A DNA stretch of 64,000 nt, taken from positions 1 through 64,000 of the forward strand of contig NZ_AEWI01000024.1 in the NCBI RefSeq assembly GCF_000191885.1. The letters are read 5' to 3'. This document shows, piece after piece, positions 9,091 to 18,688 of this stretch (the stretch's first letter is position 1; each line of letters opens with the position of its first letter). A program made the translations under genes and the position numbers. The notes under the pieces were generated by a model. That model was not told the DNA's origin, searched no databases, and was given only the letters and a program-made list of their open reading frames with translations. The stretch comes from Anaerophaga thermohalophila DSM 12881. Lineage in GTDB: Bacteria > Bacteroidota > Bacteroidia > Bacteroidales > Marinilabiliaceae.

Positions 9091-9138
9091 ATAAAACGCC
9101 TTGTTTTTGGCAAAAATATGCTTTTTACAGCGTACTCA
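9091..9138 (-). repeat. half R1 repeat
   Basis: On the minus strand TGAGTACGCTGTAAAAAGCA, then TATTTTTG and AAGGCGTTTTAT, one end of R1 only. Its terminal TGA is the stop codon of the LytTR gene, and TATTTTTG (9111-9118) matches a -7 box pointing at nspC. Confidence 0.7.
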
Positions 9139-9912
9139 CTGATCATTTTCACCCGAAAAATAATTCAATAGCTTTGGTTTCATTGTTTTACTTACGGGAA
9201 TATCGTTTGATCCTACTTTTACGCGATTGCCGTTGATCTCGGTTATTTTATTCAGGGCAACTATATAAGATTTGTGGATGCGCATAAATTTTTTTACAGG
9301 AAGTTCTTTTTCCAGTTTTCTGAGGGAGAAGAGTCCCATATATTTTGCTTCCGGGGTATAAAAAGTCACGTATTCCAGGGCACCTTCAATATAAAGAATA
9401 TCATTATATTTGAGTTTGACCATTTTGCGGTCACTTTTTACAATGATAAAATCCTTTTCCTTATTATGGTTCTCTTTGTCGGCGGGATTGTCTTTTTCGG
9501 ACTGGCTCGCTTCCAGTTTTTTAAATTTTTGTTTGTAGGAGAGAATCGTAATAATTTTATTAACCGCTTTTACAAACCTGGGAAAAGAAACGGGTTTTAG
9601 CAAATACTCTACCGCATTTACCTCAAATCCCTGAACAGCATATTGCGGATAGGCCGTGACGAAAACGATTAGAGGGCCGTGCGGTACCATCAGATTTTTG
9701 ATGAAATCCATGCCCGACATATCCGGTATTTCAATGTCTGTAAAAATGACGTCAATATCTCCATGGCTGATGGTATTGATAGCAGTCATCGGCGTGTCAA
9801 AAGAGTCCACAAGATTGAACTGCGGAATTTTAGATATATAATCGGCCATGAGTTTTCGGGCCAGATATTCATCGTCAATTACAATACAGTTATATTTTTC
9901 CTGATAGGTCAT
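9136..9912 (-). CDS. LytTR-family response regulator
   Basis: 258 residues. The receiver domain spans residues 8-125 with acidic pocket VIDDE, phospho-acceptor Asp near 59 (VIFTDIEIPDMSG), and the Thr and Lys positions in VFVTAYPQYA and YLLKPVSF. A charged linker near 135-150 leads to a LytTR DNA-binding domain (KYNDILYIEGALEYVTFYT, MRIHKSYIVALNKI). The gene follows its kinase by 42 bases. Its TGA stop lies in the end of a half R1 repeat. The neighbouring RND efflux set, divergently transcribed, is a plausible but unproven target. Confidence 0.88.
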   Translation of the reverse strand: MTYQEKYNCIVIDDEYLARKLMADYISKIPQFNLVDSFDTPMTAINTISHGDIDVIFTDIEIPDMSGMDFIKNLMVPHGPLIVFVTAYPQYAVQGFEVNAVEYLLKPVSFPRFVKAVNKIITILSYKQKFKKLEASQSEKDNPADKENHNKEKDFIIVKSDRKMVKLKYNDILYIEGALEYVTFYTPEAKYMGLFSLRKLEKELPVKKFMRIHKSYIVALNKITEINGNRVKVGSNDIPVSKTMKPKLLNYFSGENDQ

Positions 9913-9954
9913 TTTTTATTAGCCTGTTGGTTTTTGTTGATGCAAAAAGAAGAT

Positions 9955-10980
9955 TTATTTATGCAATTTCAAAACAACTTTGTAAAGATTTTCTTCATTA
10001 ATAATAACCAGACTATGCTTATTCGGATAAAGTAACTCTAATCTGTTGCGGGCATTTTCAATGCCAATACCTCTTGATATAGACGGTTTTTTTGTGATAT
10101 TGATGGACGGTTTGCTGTTTTCTACGCTAAATGTAAATTGATCTTTGGTTTGTTTAAGTTTTATTTTCACGTAACCTGATTTATCTTTTTCAATTTTACT
10201 GTGTTTAAAAGCATTTTCTACAAAAGTAACCAAAAGCATCGGGGCAATTTGATAATTTTCATCATACTTTCCAATGTTGAAACTGATATTTTGTTTTTCT
10301 TCAGTTTTAAGTTGCTGAAACTCCAAAAAACTGTTGATATACTCGATTTCCTTATACAGGCTGATATAATCTGATTCACAGTCGTATAAAACATACCGGA
10401 GCATATAGGAAAGCATAGTGATTTTTTCGGGTGCCGATTCATCACCGGTGTAAACCATGGTGTAGATATTGTTTAAGGCATTAAACAGAAAGTGTGGGTT
10501 GATCTGGGTCTTCAGAAATTTAAGTTCGCTTTCCGCTTTATCCCGTTTAAGGGTCTCAATTTCAATGTTGTTTTTTTCCTGTTTTTCGACCAGGTACTTG
10601 GTCATGCTAACCCAAAAAGCCATTAGACACAAAACAAGATAAAATATGAATGGCGCAATTAAATTGAAATTTCTGGGAGCCATATTGGGATATATATCGT
10701 AAAAAACCGATTCCAGAAAAACGCCCAATACAGACAGTCCAATTATCAAAATTGCATTGTAATGCCTGAATTTATTTTTATAGTGGTCGTAATAATGCGG
10801 CATGAACCTTCTGAGGTTAAGATTGTAAACCAGGTATTGCATTGAAGTGAGCACCACGGCATGAAATAACCCTTTTACAGTGCTAATCTGCGTTCCCAGC
10901 GAAAAGTAAAAGAGGGCCAGCATAATCCAGGTAGCCGCGCTTGGCAGGGATTTATATAATTTGGCAATACTTTTAAGCAT
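9955..10980 (-). CDS. LytS-type membrane sensor histidine kinase
   Basis: 341 residues with four likely transmembrane segments in residues 15-130 and little periplasmic sequence. A coiled-coil linker (NNIEIETLKRDKAESELKFL) leads to the His_kinase domain with KTQINPHFLFNALNN (His near 163) and an HATPase region with VENAFKHSK and SRGIGIENARNRLELLYP. It phosphorylates the LytTR regulator encoded 42 bases downstream. A TATTTTTG box at 11021-11028 marks a likely promoter about 40 bases before the ATG. Confidence 0.87.
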   Translation of the reverse strand: MLKSIAKLYKSLPSAATWIMLALFYFSLGTQISTVKGLFHAVVLTSMQYLVYNLNLRRFMPHYYDHYKNKFRHYNAILIIGLSVLGVFLESVFYDIYPNMAPRNFNLIAPFIFYLVLCLMAFWVSMTKYLVEKQEKNNIEIETLKRDKAESELKFLKTQINPHFLFNALNNIYTMVYTGDESAPEKITMLSYMLRYVLYDCESDYISLYKEIEYINSFLEFQQLKTEEKQNISFNIGKYDENYQIAPMLLVTFVENAFKHSKIEKDKSGYVKIKLKQTKDQFTFSVENSKPSINITKKPSISRGIGIENARNRLELLYPNKHSLVIINEENLYKVVLKLHK

Positions 10981-11020
10981 AATGTAATGTGTTTCAGGTA
11001 GATTTTATTCCATTTTGCAA

Positions 11021-11028
11021 CAAAAATA
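11021..11028 (-). promoter_or_regulatory. -7 promoter box for the LytS/LytTR pair
   Basis: Minus-strand TATTTTTG, a perfect TAnnTTTG match, at a sensible distance before the kinase ATG at 10980. No good TTTG upstream box is seen. Confidence 0.45.
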
Positions 11029-11224
11029 TGACAATTACCGATATTATTCTTCCTTTCTTTCAGGTATTCAATGAAAAGACTGTAGCGTCAATCATCGGAA
11101 CTATTCTTCAATGAATGGCATAACCCGAATATTTTGTCCGATTATTGAAAACTCTTATAGTTTCCTTGATTTTATTTTTTCCTCTGCGATAATGATGAGT
11201 TATTTGCATCTGAATAATACAGGG

Positions 11225-11381
11225 TGAAACGAGCATGACAAAGATTGTTTTAATAGATTTAAGATGGTAAGATGTAAGATAAAACGGGTCTGACAAGGCA
11301 TACCACATCAAGAATATGTATAAAGTCTTGCATGCGAGTTCTATCCGACCAATAACTTAGACTTATTTTATACTGATGGAA
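11225..11381 (+). repeat. R2-family repeat, long form
   Basis: Begins GAAACGAGCATGACAAAG, has a linker of TAATAGATTTAAGATGG type, then a second unit start (AAAACGGGTCTGACAAGG), CATGCGAGTTCTATCCGACC and ends ACTGATGG. It ends 40 bases before the TolC gene at 11422, so it lies in that gene's leader region. The rest of 10981-11421 shows no gene. Confidence 0.75.
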
Positions 11382-11421
11382 GGAATTTGGATTTTCTGAT
11401 TTAATCAAAATTAAAAACAAT

Positions 11422-12720
11422 ATGCGAAACAGGATTTTTGTTTTAATGTTGACAATCTTTTTTGTGGGTATTACTACTACGTTTGCGCAGGAAAAGGTTA
11501 GTCTGACTCTTAAAGAGGCTCGCGAATATGCATGGGAACATAATCGCACCTTAAAAAATGCTTCATTAGAGGTAAAAAAGGCTGAAGCCATCCGTTGGCA
11601 AGCGCTTGCAACGATGCTGCCACAGGTGAGCGGTTCGATTGAATACAATAATATGTTTGGGTATTCAATGGATTTGGGCGAATTTCAGATTTCTATGCCC
11701 AATTCAATTAATTATAGCGGAAGGGCCAGCGTATCTTTTAGCGGAGCGCAACTGATCAGTGTTCAACTGGAAAATATCTCGAAAGAGATGGCCAATATTT
11801 CACATGACCAAACCGAAGACGAGGTCGCTGATCAGGTGAAAATACTCTATTATTCCGCATTGGTACTTGAGAAAACAACTGATCTTCTGGAGAAAAATCT
11901 TAAAAATCTTCAATATCTTCTTACGCTTACACAAAAGTCGGTTGAGGTAGGTATAGCTGAACAAACTGATGCTGATAAAATTGAAGTTCAGGTGGCTTCT
12001 ATGGAAACCAATGTGAATTCAACCAAACGTTCATTGGAGATGGCATATAATTCATTGAGATTACAATTGGGGCTTGATGTTGATTCTGAAATTGAATTGA
12101 CTCAGACTATTGAGGAGTTGATGGATGCTGAAAGGGCCATGGCTTTACTGGATGCTGATTTTATGCTCGACAACAATTACGACTATCAATTGATGCAACA
12201 AAATGTTAAGTTGGCTGAAAAACAGCTATCTCTTAAAAAATGGCAATATGCACCCTCGATTACTGCTTTTTATCAATACACCGAAAAAGATTATCTGAGC
12301 GATGAACAAACGATGAATTCAACGCCGCCTAATATGTTTGGTCTGACGCTTAACATCCCTGTTTTTTCCAGTGGTAGTAGATATAAAGCTGTGAAAGAGG
12401 CAAAATTTAACTATGAGCAAAAAGCCAATTTGCTTGACGATACCCGCGAATCACTTATTATCCAGCATCGCCAGTTGCGCTATAATCTTAAATCAAATTA
12501 TGAAACTTACCAGACTCAAGTGAAAAATCTGGTTGTTGTGCAACGGGTCTTTGATAATATGTCACGTAAGTATGAGCAGGGAGTGGCTTCCAGTCTTGAT
12601 GTTACCAATTCCGGATCGGAGTTGATTTCTGCTCAAAATACGTATGTGCAGGCATTGTTGGAGGTGGTTAATGCTCAAATCGAACTTGAAAAGTTGCTTA
12701 ATGCTCAGATGTACGATTGA
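11422..12720 (+). CDS. TolC-family outer membrane efflux protein
   Basis: 432 residues with an N-terminal signal peptide (FVLMLTIFFVGITTTFAQ) and two repeats of long coiled-coil helices: LTLKEAREYAWEHNRTLKN starts the first OEP repeat and the matching half begins near residue 245. The C-terminal helix with KYEQGVASSLDVTNSGSEL is the usual family signature. It forms the outer membrane channel-tunnel of a tripartite pump. The adaptor and RND genes follow on the same strand, with an unusually long 211-base gap before the adaptor. Confidence 0.88.
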   Translation: MRNRIFVLMLTIFFVGITTTFAQEKVSLTLKEAREYAWEHNRTLKNASLEVKKAEAIRWQALATMLPQVSGSIEYNNMFGYSMDLGEFQISMPNSINYSGRASVSFSGAQLISVQLENISKEMANISHDQTEDEVADQVKILYYSALVLEKTTDLLEKNLKNLQYLLTLTQKSVEVGIAEQTDADKIEVQVASMETNVNSTKRSLEMAYNSLRLQLGLDVDSEIELTQTIEELMDAERAMALLDADFMLDNNYDYQLMQQNVKLAEKQLSLKKWQYAPSITAFYQYTEKDYLSDEQTMNSTPPNMFGLTLNIPVFSSGSRYKAVKEAKFNYEQKANLLDDTRESLIIQHRQLRYNLKSNYETYQTQVKNLVVVQRVFDNMSRKYEQGVASSLDVTNSGSELISAQNTYVQALLEVVNAQIELEKLLNAQMYD

Positions 12721-12931
12721 TTCGGCAATTCAAAGTTTGATGCTGTTGTCATCCAATATTGGCCGTTAGATTTATTGATACAATTCGGATCATAGAATTT
12801 TGGTATTCTGCATTTTAAAAGATGCTTCCTGTTGGGAAATAAACAATTAATTTTCAGATTATTACAAGATTTTAATGAAATATTTTGTCATTTATATAAT
12901 ATAGAAAATCATTAATTCATAAAAAATAAAA

Positions 12932-13957
12932 ATGAATAGCATGAATTATTTTTTAAAAATCATGATTGTCGGCGTTCTGGGACTTTTTATGGTTAATTGC
13001 GCATCATCCGATGATAATAGCCGTGAGGAAACCCCAAACATTAGTACTGTTAAAACTACCAGGCTGGGAATTTCTAAAATATCGCGGAAGATAGAGCTTT
13101 CTACAACACTTGAAGGTTACGAAACCGTCAACATCGCGCCGTCAATAAACGGAACTATTGAACGTATTTTTGTTGATGTTGGTGTTATTGTGAAAAAAGG
13201 TGATTTATTGGTTCGTATGGATCAGCAGCAATATAACAACGCCAAGTTGACCTACACCAATGCAAAAAAAGATTATGAGCGACTTAAAATATTGAATGAA
13301 ACCGGTACGGTTTCCCAACAACAGTTCGATCAGGCAAAGCTGGCTTATGATCAGGCAAAAGAAAATCTTGAATTCTTGGAACCCAATACTTTTGTCAGGG
13401 CGCCTTTTAATGGAGTCATTACTGCCAAAAATTATGAAGCCGGAGAACTTTTTACCGGAAGCCCTATTTTGACCATTACAAAAAATTATGTCTTAAAAGC
13501 GTTGATAAGCGTACCGGAATCTTATGTTCCGTATGTCAAGGAAGGTACGAAGCTGGACGTTAAATCGGAGGTTTATCCTGGCAAGACTTTCCCTGCAGCT
13601 GTTGAAATTGTATATCCGATGGTAGATCCGGATACTCACACTTTCCAGCTTAAAATCAGAATTTCCAATCCCGATCTAGAATTGCGTCCGGGAATGTATG
13701 TGAATACTTCTATGAATTTGAACGAGGTTGAAGCTCTAATGGTTCCTTATCAGGCTGTGCTGAAACTAACAGGCGCTAATAACCGATATGTGTTTGTTAA
13801 TGATAATGGTGTGGCCAAAAGGGTATCTGTAGTACTCGGACAGCGTCATGATGATATGGTTGAGATAAAATCCGGAAACCTGAAAAGTGGTGATGAGCTG
13901 GTAACTACCGGACAAGCCAAACTGGTGGATGGCGCTAAGCTCAAAGTAGTAGAGTAA
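12932..13957 (+). CDS. RND efflux membrane fusion lipoprotein
   Basis: 341 residues. The signal sequence ends in a lipobox (FMVNC), so it is a lipid-anchored periplasmic adaptor. It shows the biotinyl-lipoyl half-motifs GTIERIFVDVGVIVKKGDLLV near 75 (given in part) and FNGVITAKNYEAGELF near 165, the short alpha-hairpin between them (ILNETGTVSQQQFDQAK) and a beta-barrel with RPGMYVNTSMNL. It joins the TolC protein to the RND pump encoded 91 bases downstream. A second ATG four codons in is an equally good start. Confidence 0.87.
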   Translation: MNSMNYFLKIMIVGVLGLFMVNCASSDDNSREETPNISTVKTTRLGISKISRKIELSTTLEGYETVNIAPSINGTIERIFVDVGVIVKKGDLLVRMDQQQYNNAKLTYTNAKKDYERLKILNETGTVSQQQFDQAKLAYDQAKENLEFLEPNTFVRAPFNGVITAKNYEAGELFTGSPILTITKNYVLKALISVPESYVPYVKEGTKLDVKSEVYPGKTFPAAVEIVYPMVDPDTHTFQLKIRISNPDLELRPGMYVNTSMNLNEVEALMVPYQAVLKLTGANNRYVFVNDNGVAKRVSVVLGQRHDDMVEIKSGNLKSGDELVTTGQAKLVDGAKLKVVE

Positions 13958-14048
13958 CCTTTTTTTGCGGGTTATGCTGATGTTGCTATTGACTGACGCC
14001 TGCAATGGCCCGAAAGAGTAATTTTTGAAACAAACGATTTAGTGTGAT

Positions 14049-17000
14049 ATGAGTATATTCAAAACATCTATAAATAAACCGGTTACAACTGCTCTGATCT
14101 TTGTAGCCGTCATAGTTATAGGCCTGTTTTCTCTTCAACAGTTACCTATTGACCGATTTCCTGAAATTGACCCGCCTTATATTTCGGTGATGACTTCCTA
14201 TCCGGGAGCTAATGCCAGTGAGGTGGAGACCAATGTAACAAGGTTACTCGAAAACAGTCTTAACTCCATTGACGGTCTGAAAGAGCTGACCTCCAATTCG
14301 CAGGACAATATGTCCATGGTAACCCTTGAGCTGGAATGGGGAATGAACATTGATGAGGCCATTAACGATGTACGATCGTACATTGATATGACTAAAGACG
14401 AACTTCCTGAAGGTGCCGGAACTCCTTTCATTTTTAAGTTCAGCACCAGTTCTATGCCGATTATCGTATATTCGGTAACGGCCGATGTAAGTTATGCCGG
14501 TCTGGATAAGCTTCTGAATGATGTTGTAATGCCACAGCTCAACCGTGTGGATGGAATTGGTAATATTTCCCTTTCCGGTTCGCCTGAGCGTTACATTTAT
14601 GTGGATATGGACCAGGAAAAACTGGATACCTATAATACAACTCTTGAAGCGGTGGGTGCAGCAATACGCAACAATAACATCAACCGTACCTCCGGAACTG
14701 TTAAAATGAAGAAGGAGCAGTATCAGTTGCAGCTTCGAAGTGAATATGAAGAAAGTTCCGAAATTGAAAATATTGTGGTCACAACGACTGAGGATGGTCA
14801 ACAGGTTTTTGTTCGTGACCTGGCTACTGTTCGCGATACCATAAAGGATTTGACGCTCGATGAAAAAATTAACGGCCGCGATGGTGTCCGGATTATTATA
14901 GCAAAGCAATCCGGGGCAAATACTGTTGAGATTTGTCAGAAGGTTAATGAAGAAATGGCCAGAATTCAGAAAATATTGCCTGCCGACGTCAAGTTGAATG
15001 TGGTATATGACTCTTCCGACAACATCAGAGACTCTATCAGCAGTTTGGAAGAGTCTATCATGTATGCCCTCCTCTTTGTTGTTTTGGTTGTGCTTGTGTT
15101 TTTGGGAAGATGGCGTGCTACGTTGATTATTGGCATCACTATTCCTATTGCCCTGATTGTTTCCTTTATTTATCTGGCTTTAGTTGACAGTTCTCTCAAT
15201 ATCATCTCTTTGTCATCGTTAACGGTGGCTATTGGTATGGTGGTGGACGATGCCATTGTGGTGCTCGAGAATATAACCAGGCATGTAGAGCGTGGCTCCA
15301 GTCCGCGTGAGGCAGCCATTTATGCGACAAATGAAGTCTGGGTATCGGTCATTGCCACTACCTTGGTTATTGTGGCAGTATTTGTGCCTTTAACCATGCT
15401 TGGCGGTCTTGCCGGTATCATGTTTAGCGAATTGGGCTGGATTGTCACTATTGTGGTGGTAACATCAACCCTTGTTGCTATTTCATTAACACCGATGCTG
15501 GCTTCGAAATTATTGAAGTCCGCTCCAATCAAAGTAGATGAACATGGACATATTATTCCGCAGGAACCAAAGGAAAACTGGTATCAGAAATATGTTGTCA
15601 GTACACTTGACAAAGTGGACGCATGGTACTCTAGATTCTTAAGTACCATTTTAAAGCGTAAAAAGACGACGCTTGCTGTAGTTGTTGTTCTGTTTATTGT
15701 TACTTTGCTACCTCTTTTTTTGGGACTTATCGGAACCGATTTTATGCAACAAAGCGACCAGGGACGAATTTCGGTAACTGTCGAGTTGCAACGGGGAACG
15801 CGGGTTGAAGAATCGATGAAAACAGCAAGAATGCTGGAAGCCCGATTCCTGGAGCTGGCTCCCGAAATAGAAAGATATGCCACCACTGTAGGCTCGAACG
15901 ATGAGGCGAGTATTGGTGCTATGTTTATTGCTACTTCCAATAAAAAAATCTCAATGACAATCGTCTTGTCTGACAAGAAGGAACGTGAAAGAAGTGCATT
16001 CGACATTGCTGAAGTGCTGCGTCAGGAAATGGCAAAACATCCTGAAATAATTGAATATCAGGCAGAGGTTGTTTCCGGCATGGGTAGTCAGGGGGCATCA
16101 ACTGTTGATGTGGAAATATATGGTCACGATTTCGATAGAACTAATATACTGGCAGCAACGGTGGAACGTACGATCAGGGAGAATGTTCCGGGTGCCAGAG
16201 ATATAACCGTCAGTCGGGAAGAAGATCGTTCTGAGTTGAAAATTGATGTGGATAAAGAAAAACTTGCCCGGCATGGATTAGATGCTGTAAATGTTGCCAA
16301 TATGGCTTATAATCGTATTCATGGAATGCCTGCAGGTTATTTTAAGGAAGAGGGTGATGAATACGACATTGTTGTCAGGATACTTGAAGAAGACAGAAAC
16401 TCAATTAGTGACATTGAAGCAATGTCCATTCCGACAGCTGCGGGCAATATTAAACTCGGAGAGGTTGCCAATATTGATGAATACTGGTCGCCTCCTACCA
16501 TTGAGCGTAAAAGACGTCAGCGAATTGTCACCGTTTCAGTCACCCCGTACCAGGTATCACTGGGGGAATTGGCTTCGGGCATTGAGAAAGCGCTTGACAA
16601 GGTCGAAATTCCACAAGGAATAACCATTCAGTTGGCAGGTGATTATGAAGACCAGCAGGAGACTTTTGCAGATATAGGAATGTTGTTTCTCCTTATCGTG
16701 ATGTTGGTTTACATTGTTATGGCCTCTCAGTTCGAAGATATGGGTAAACCTTTCATTATTATGATGGCGGTACCGTTTGCCATTTCGGGCGTTGTTCTGG
16801 CATTGTTTATTACCGGTATTTCTCTTGACATGATAGGTGCACTGGGAGCGGTAATGCTGGTAGGTATTGTTGTGAAAAACGGTATTGTGCTGGTGGATTA
16901 CATTAACCTTATGCGTGAGCGAGGATACGAGCTGAACGAAGCCATTGCACTTGCCGGTCAATCACGTCTGCGTCCTGTTTTAATGACCGCTTTTACTACT

Positions 17001-17219
17001 ATTCTGGGTATGGTGCCGATGGCTTTAAGTACAGGTACCGGTTCCGAAACCTGGCGACCTATGGGGGTTGTGGTTATAGGCGGACTGATAGTGTCTACTT
17101 TTGTGACACTGGTTGTTGTTCCTGTTTTATACGCTATAATATCGAAACATGGTGAGCGTAACAAAGCAGCGAAAACCAGAAAAGAGTTTATATTCTTGCA
17201 AATTGCAGATGATGAATAA
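14049..17219 (+). CDS. RND transporter, HAE1-type inner membrane pump
   Basis: 1056 residues, the length of AcrB-type pumps. Proton-relay aspartates are present in TM4 (GMVVDDAIVVLENITRHVER) and the TM10 lysine in LVGIVVKNGIVLVDYI; two large periplasmic loops follow TM1 and TM7. The N-terminus FKTSINKPVTTALIFVAVIV is typical of the multidrug rather than the heavy-metal class. It exports hydrophobic or amphiphilic substrates using the proton gradient, working with the two preceding genes. Downstream are a palindrome split by an R2 repeat, a PII-like gene and a TetR gene. Confidence 0.9.
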   Translation: MSIFKTSINKPVTTALIFVAVIVIGLFSLQQLPIDRFPEIDPPYISVMTSYPGANASEVETNVTRLLENSLNSIDGLKELTSNSQDNMSMVTLELEWGMNIDEAINDVRSYIDMTKDELPEGAGTPFIFKFSTSSMPIIVYSVTADVSYAGLDKLLNDVVMPQLNRVDGIGNISLSGSPERYIYVDMDQEKLDTYNTTLEAVGAAIRNNNINRTSGTVKMKKEQYQLQLRSEYEESSEIENIVVTTTEDGQQVFVRDLATVRDTIKDLTLDEKINGRDGVRIIIAKQSGANTVEICQKVNEEMARIQKILPADVKLNVVYDSSDNIRDSISSLEESIMYALLFVVLVVLVFLGRWRATLIIGITIPIALIVSFIYLALVDSSLNIISLSSLTVAIGMVVDDAIVVLENITRHVERGSSPREAAIYATNEVWVSVIATTLVIVAVFVPLTMLGGLAGIMFSELGWIVTIVVVTSTLVAISLTPMLASKLLKSAPIKVDEHGHIIPQEPKENWYQKYVVSTLDKVDAWYSRFLSTILKRKKTTLAVVVVLFIVTLLPLFLGLIGTDFMQQSDQGRISVTVELQRGTRVEESMKTARMLEARFLELAPEIERYATTVGSNDEASIGAMFIATSNKKISMTIVLSDKKERERSAFDIAEVLRQEMAKHPEIIEYQAEVVSGMGSQGASTVDVEIYGHDFDRTNILAATVERTIRENVPGARDITVSREEDRSELKIDVDKEKLARHGLDAVNVANMAYNRIHGMPAGYFKEEGDEYDIVVRILEEDRNSISDIEAMSIPTAAGNIKLGEVANIDEYWSPPTIERKRRQRIVTVSVTPYQVSLGELASGIEKALDKVEIPQGITIQLAGDYEDQQETFADIGMLFLLIVMLVYIVMASQFEDMGKPFIIMMAVPFAISGVVLALFITGISLDMIGALGAVMLVGIVVKNGIVLVDYINLMRERGYELNEAIALAGQSRLRPVLMTAFTTILGMVPMALSTGTGSETWRPMGVVVIGGLIVSTFVTLVVVPVLYAIISKHGERNKAAKTRKEFIFLQIADDE

Positions 17220-17233
17220 ATGCGGGTAAGAAC

Positions 17234-17456
17234 TTTTTAACCGACAGGTTTCAGAAGAAATGAAACGAGCATGACAAAGATAGCCTTAATAGATTAATAG
17301 ATTAATAGATTATTAGATTATTAGATTTAAGATTTAAGATAAAACGAAAATAACGGGCTTTACCTCAATAAAGACAAGTATAAATTCTTGCATGCGAGTT
17401 CCATCCGACCTTAATAAATAAATTATATACTGATGAAATAACCTGTCGGTTAAAAA
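17234..17456. other. 17-bp palindrome arms split by R2
   Basis: TTTTTAACCGACAGGTT (17234-17250) and its exact complement AACCTGTCGGTTAAAAA (17440-17456) flank an R2 copy. Without the insert they would form a strong terminator-like hairpin right after the RND gene. Confidence 0.75.
17262..17439 (+). repeat. R2-family repeat, long form, inside a palindrome
   Basis: Runs from GAAACGAGCATGACAAAG to ACTGATGAAA with an internal array of TAATAGATT/TTATTAGAT words (17284-17340) and CATGCGAGTTCCATCCGACC. It occupies the loop of the palindrome 17234-17456. Confidence 0.8.
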
Positions 17457-17514
17457 CTCTGATAAAATTAAGGATCATGCTGATATCAGTAGTTCCTTCC
17501 AAAAATGAGAAAAA

Positions 17515-17808
17515 ATGAAAGCAGTATTTATAGTATTTAATCAGGCCAACACTGAGCGTGTTGAATATATTCTGGACCAACTGAAAATTCGCGGATTTAC
17601 ATTTTTTGAAGAGGTACAGGGGCAGGGTTCCGAAACCGGTGAACCACACCGGGGCACCCATACCTGGCCCGAAATGAATTCGGCCGTGATTACTGTGGTT
17701 GAAGATGATAAAGTAGATATTTTATTAAAAACCATTCATAAGCTGGATTTACGTAATAAAGCCATCGGTGTGCGGGCATTTGTCTGGGATATAATACAAT
17801 CGTATTAA
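17515..17808 (+). CDS. small PII-like protein linked to RND pump
   Basis: 97 residues with the ferredoxin-like beta-alpha-beta pattern of PII/CutA-type proteins: strand KAVFIVFNQ, helix NTERVEYILDQL, then a central loop GEPHRGTHTWPEMN, strand AVITVVEDD and helix DILLKTIHKL. It is a clear paralogue of 39347-39640, which also follows an RND gene; the GEPHxGTHTWPxMN motif with two histidines is fully shared. A metal- or ligand-sensing role for pump control is inferred from context only. The exact family name is not certain. Confidence 0.65.
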   Translation: MKAVFIVFNQANTERVEYILDQLKIRGFTFFEEVQGQGSETGEPHRGTHTWPEMNSAVITVVEDDKVDILLKTIHKLDLRNKAIGVRAFVWDIIQSY

Positions 17809-17867
17809 GCCGGGTGATGTTGACGGATTACTTTCTGTCAATATCAAAAAAATATAAAAAGGAATAG

Positions 17868-18476
17868 ATGGAAAATAGAGGGCTGGATATTGAACGAATT
17901 GCCAATTTGTATTATAAGTTTGGAGTCAAAAATATTACGATGGATGAGATAGCCAATGAACTTGGCATATCAAAACGAACTATTTATCAGCAGGTTGCTA
18001 CGAAATATGAGTTGGTGCAAATGGTACTGAATGAAGAGTTTGATAAGTTTAAAGAAGCGGTGTTAAAGGTGGTGAGTGAAAACAGGGGAGGTATACAAAA
18101 GCTATACGGGCTTTACAGTGTTGTCTTAATGCACTTTAAGCCGATAACACCGGTTTTTGTTTATTCTCTTGTGAAAATGAGTTCTGTTCTGGCTGATAAT
18201 ATTCGGGAGCAGTATGGCTCTTTTATTAAAGAGACTCTTTCTCAGATTATTGAAGAAGGCAAAAATGAAGGCGTTTTTCTTACCCGGTTTAAAGATGATT
18301 TTGCCACTTTATTTACCGGGTTTCTTTTTCAGACGGGTGATATTTATGTTGACGGGAAAGAAAGAAATGTTGATCTGAACAATATGTTTTATTTACAAAT
18401 TAGTGGAATTTGTACCGCAAAGGGGGAGAAAATTCTTGAACAATTTATTGAAAATCCTCAAATATTATCGGCTTAA
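17868..18476 (+). CDS. TetR-family transcriptional regulator
   Basis: 202 residues. The N-terminal helix-turn-helix is ITMDEIANELGISKRTIYQQ near residues 25-45, with an all-helical C-terminal ligand domain without recognisable specificity. It lies 59 bases after the PII-like gene at the end of the first RND set and is the natural repressor of that pump. It resembles the TetR at 32703 in the DNA-binding part (MDEIA, SKRTIY), but there the gene leads the set rather than ending it. Confidence 0.85.
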   Translation: MENRGLDIERIANLYYKFGVKNITMDEIANELGISKRTIYQQVATKYELVQMVLNEEFDKFKEAVLKVVSENRGGIQKLYGLYSVVLMHFKPITPVFVYSLVKMSSVLADNIREQYGSFIKETLSQIIEEGKNEGVFLTRFKDDFATLFTGFLFQTGDIYVDGKERNVDLNNMFYLQISGICTAKGEKILEQFIENPQILSA

Positions 18477-18495
18477 CAATTTTTTATCGAATAAA

Positions 18496-18634
18496 CGGGT
18501 GGGGTAAAAAGCATATTTTTGTTAAAATCAAGGCGCTTTAAATTTTTGTACCGCAGTTGACTCGTTGTTATGAGGATTAAAAATTTAAAACAACAATGAG
18601 TTTGGCAATAAAAATGCTTTTTAGGCCGCGCTCA
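18496..18634. repeat. R1 palindromic repeat, core type 1
   Basis: Starts GGGTGGGGTAAAAAGCAT, carries CTTTAAATTTTTGTACCG and AAAAATTTAAAACAACAATG, and ends GCTTTTTAGGCCGCGCTCA. The left end has drifted most. It separates the TetR gene from the convergent dehydrogenase gene. Confidence 0.75.
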
Positions 18635-18640
18635 TTAAAT

Positions 18641-18676
18641 AAAAAAGCGAGGACCGGAAAAGGTGCTCGCTTTTTT
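18641..18676 (-). terminator. terminator after carboxynorspermidine dehydrogenase gene
   Basis: AAAAAAGCGAG and CTCGCTTTTTT pair around a GACCGGAAAAGGTG loop, with T tracts on both strands. It sits 13 bases after the minus-strand stop and could serve both convergent genes. Confidence 0.75.
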
Positions 18677-18688
18677 GTTCGTGTTTTG

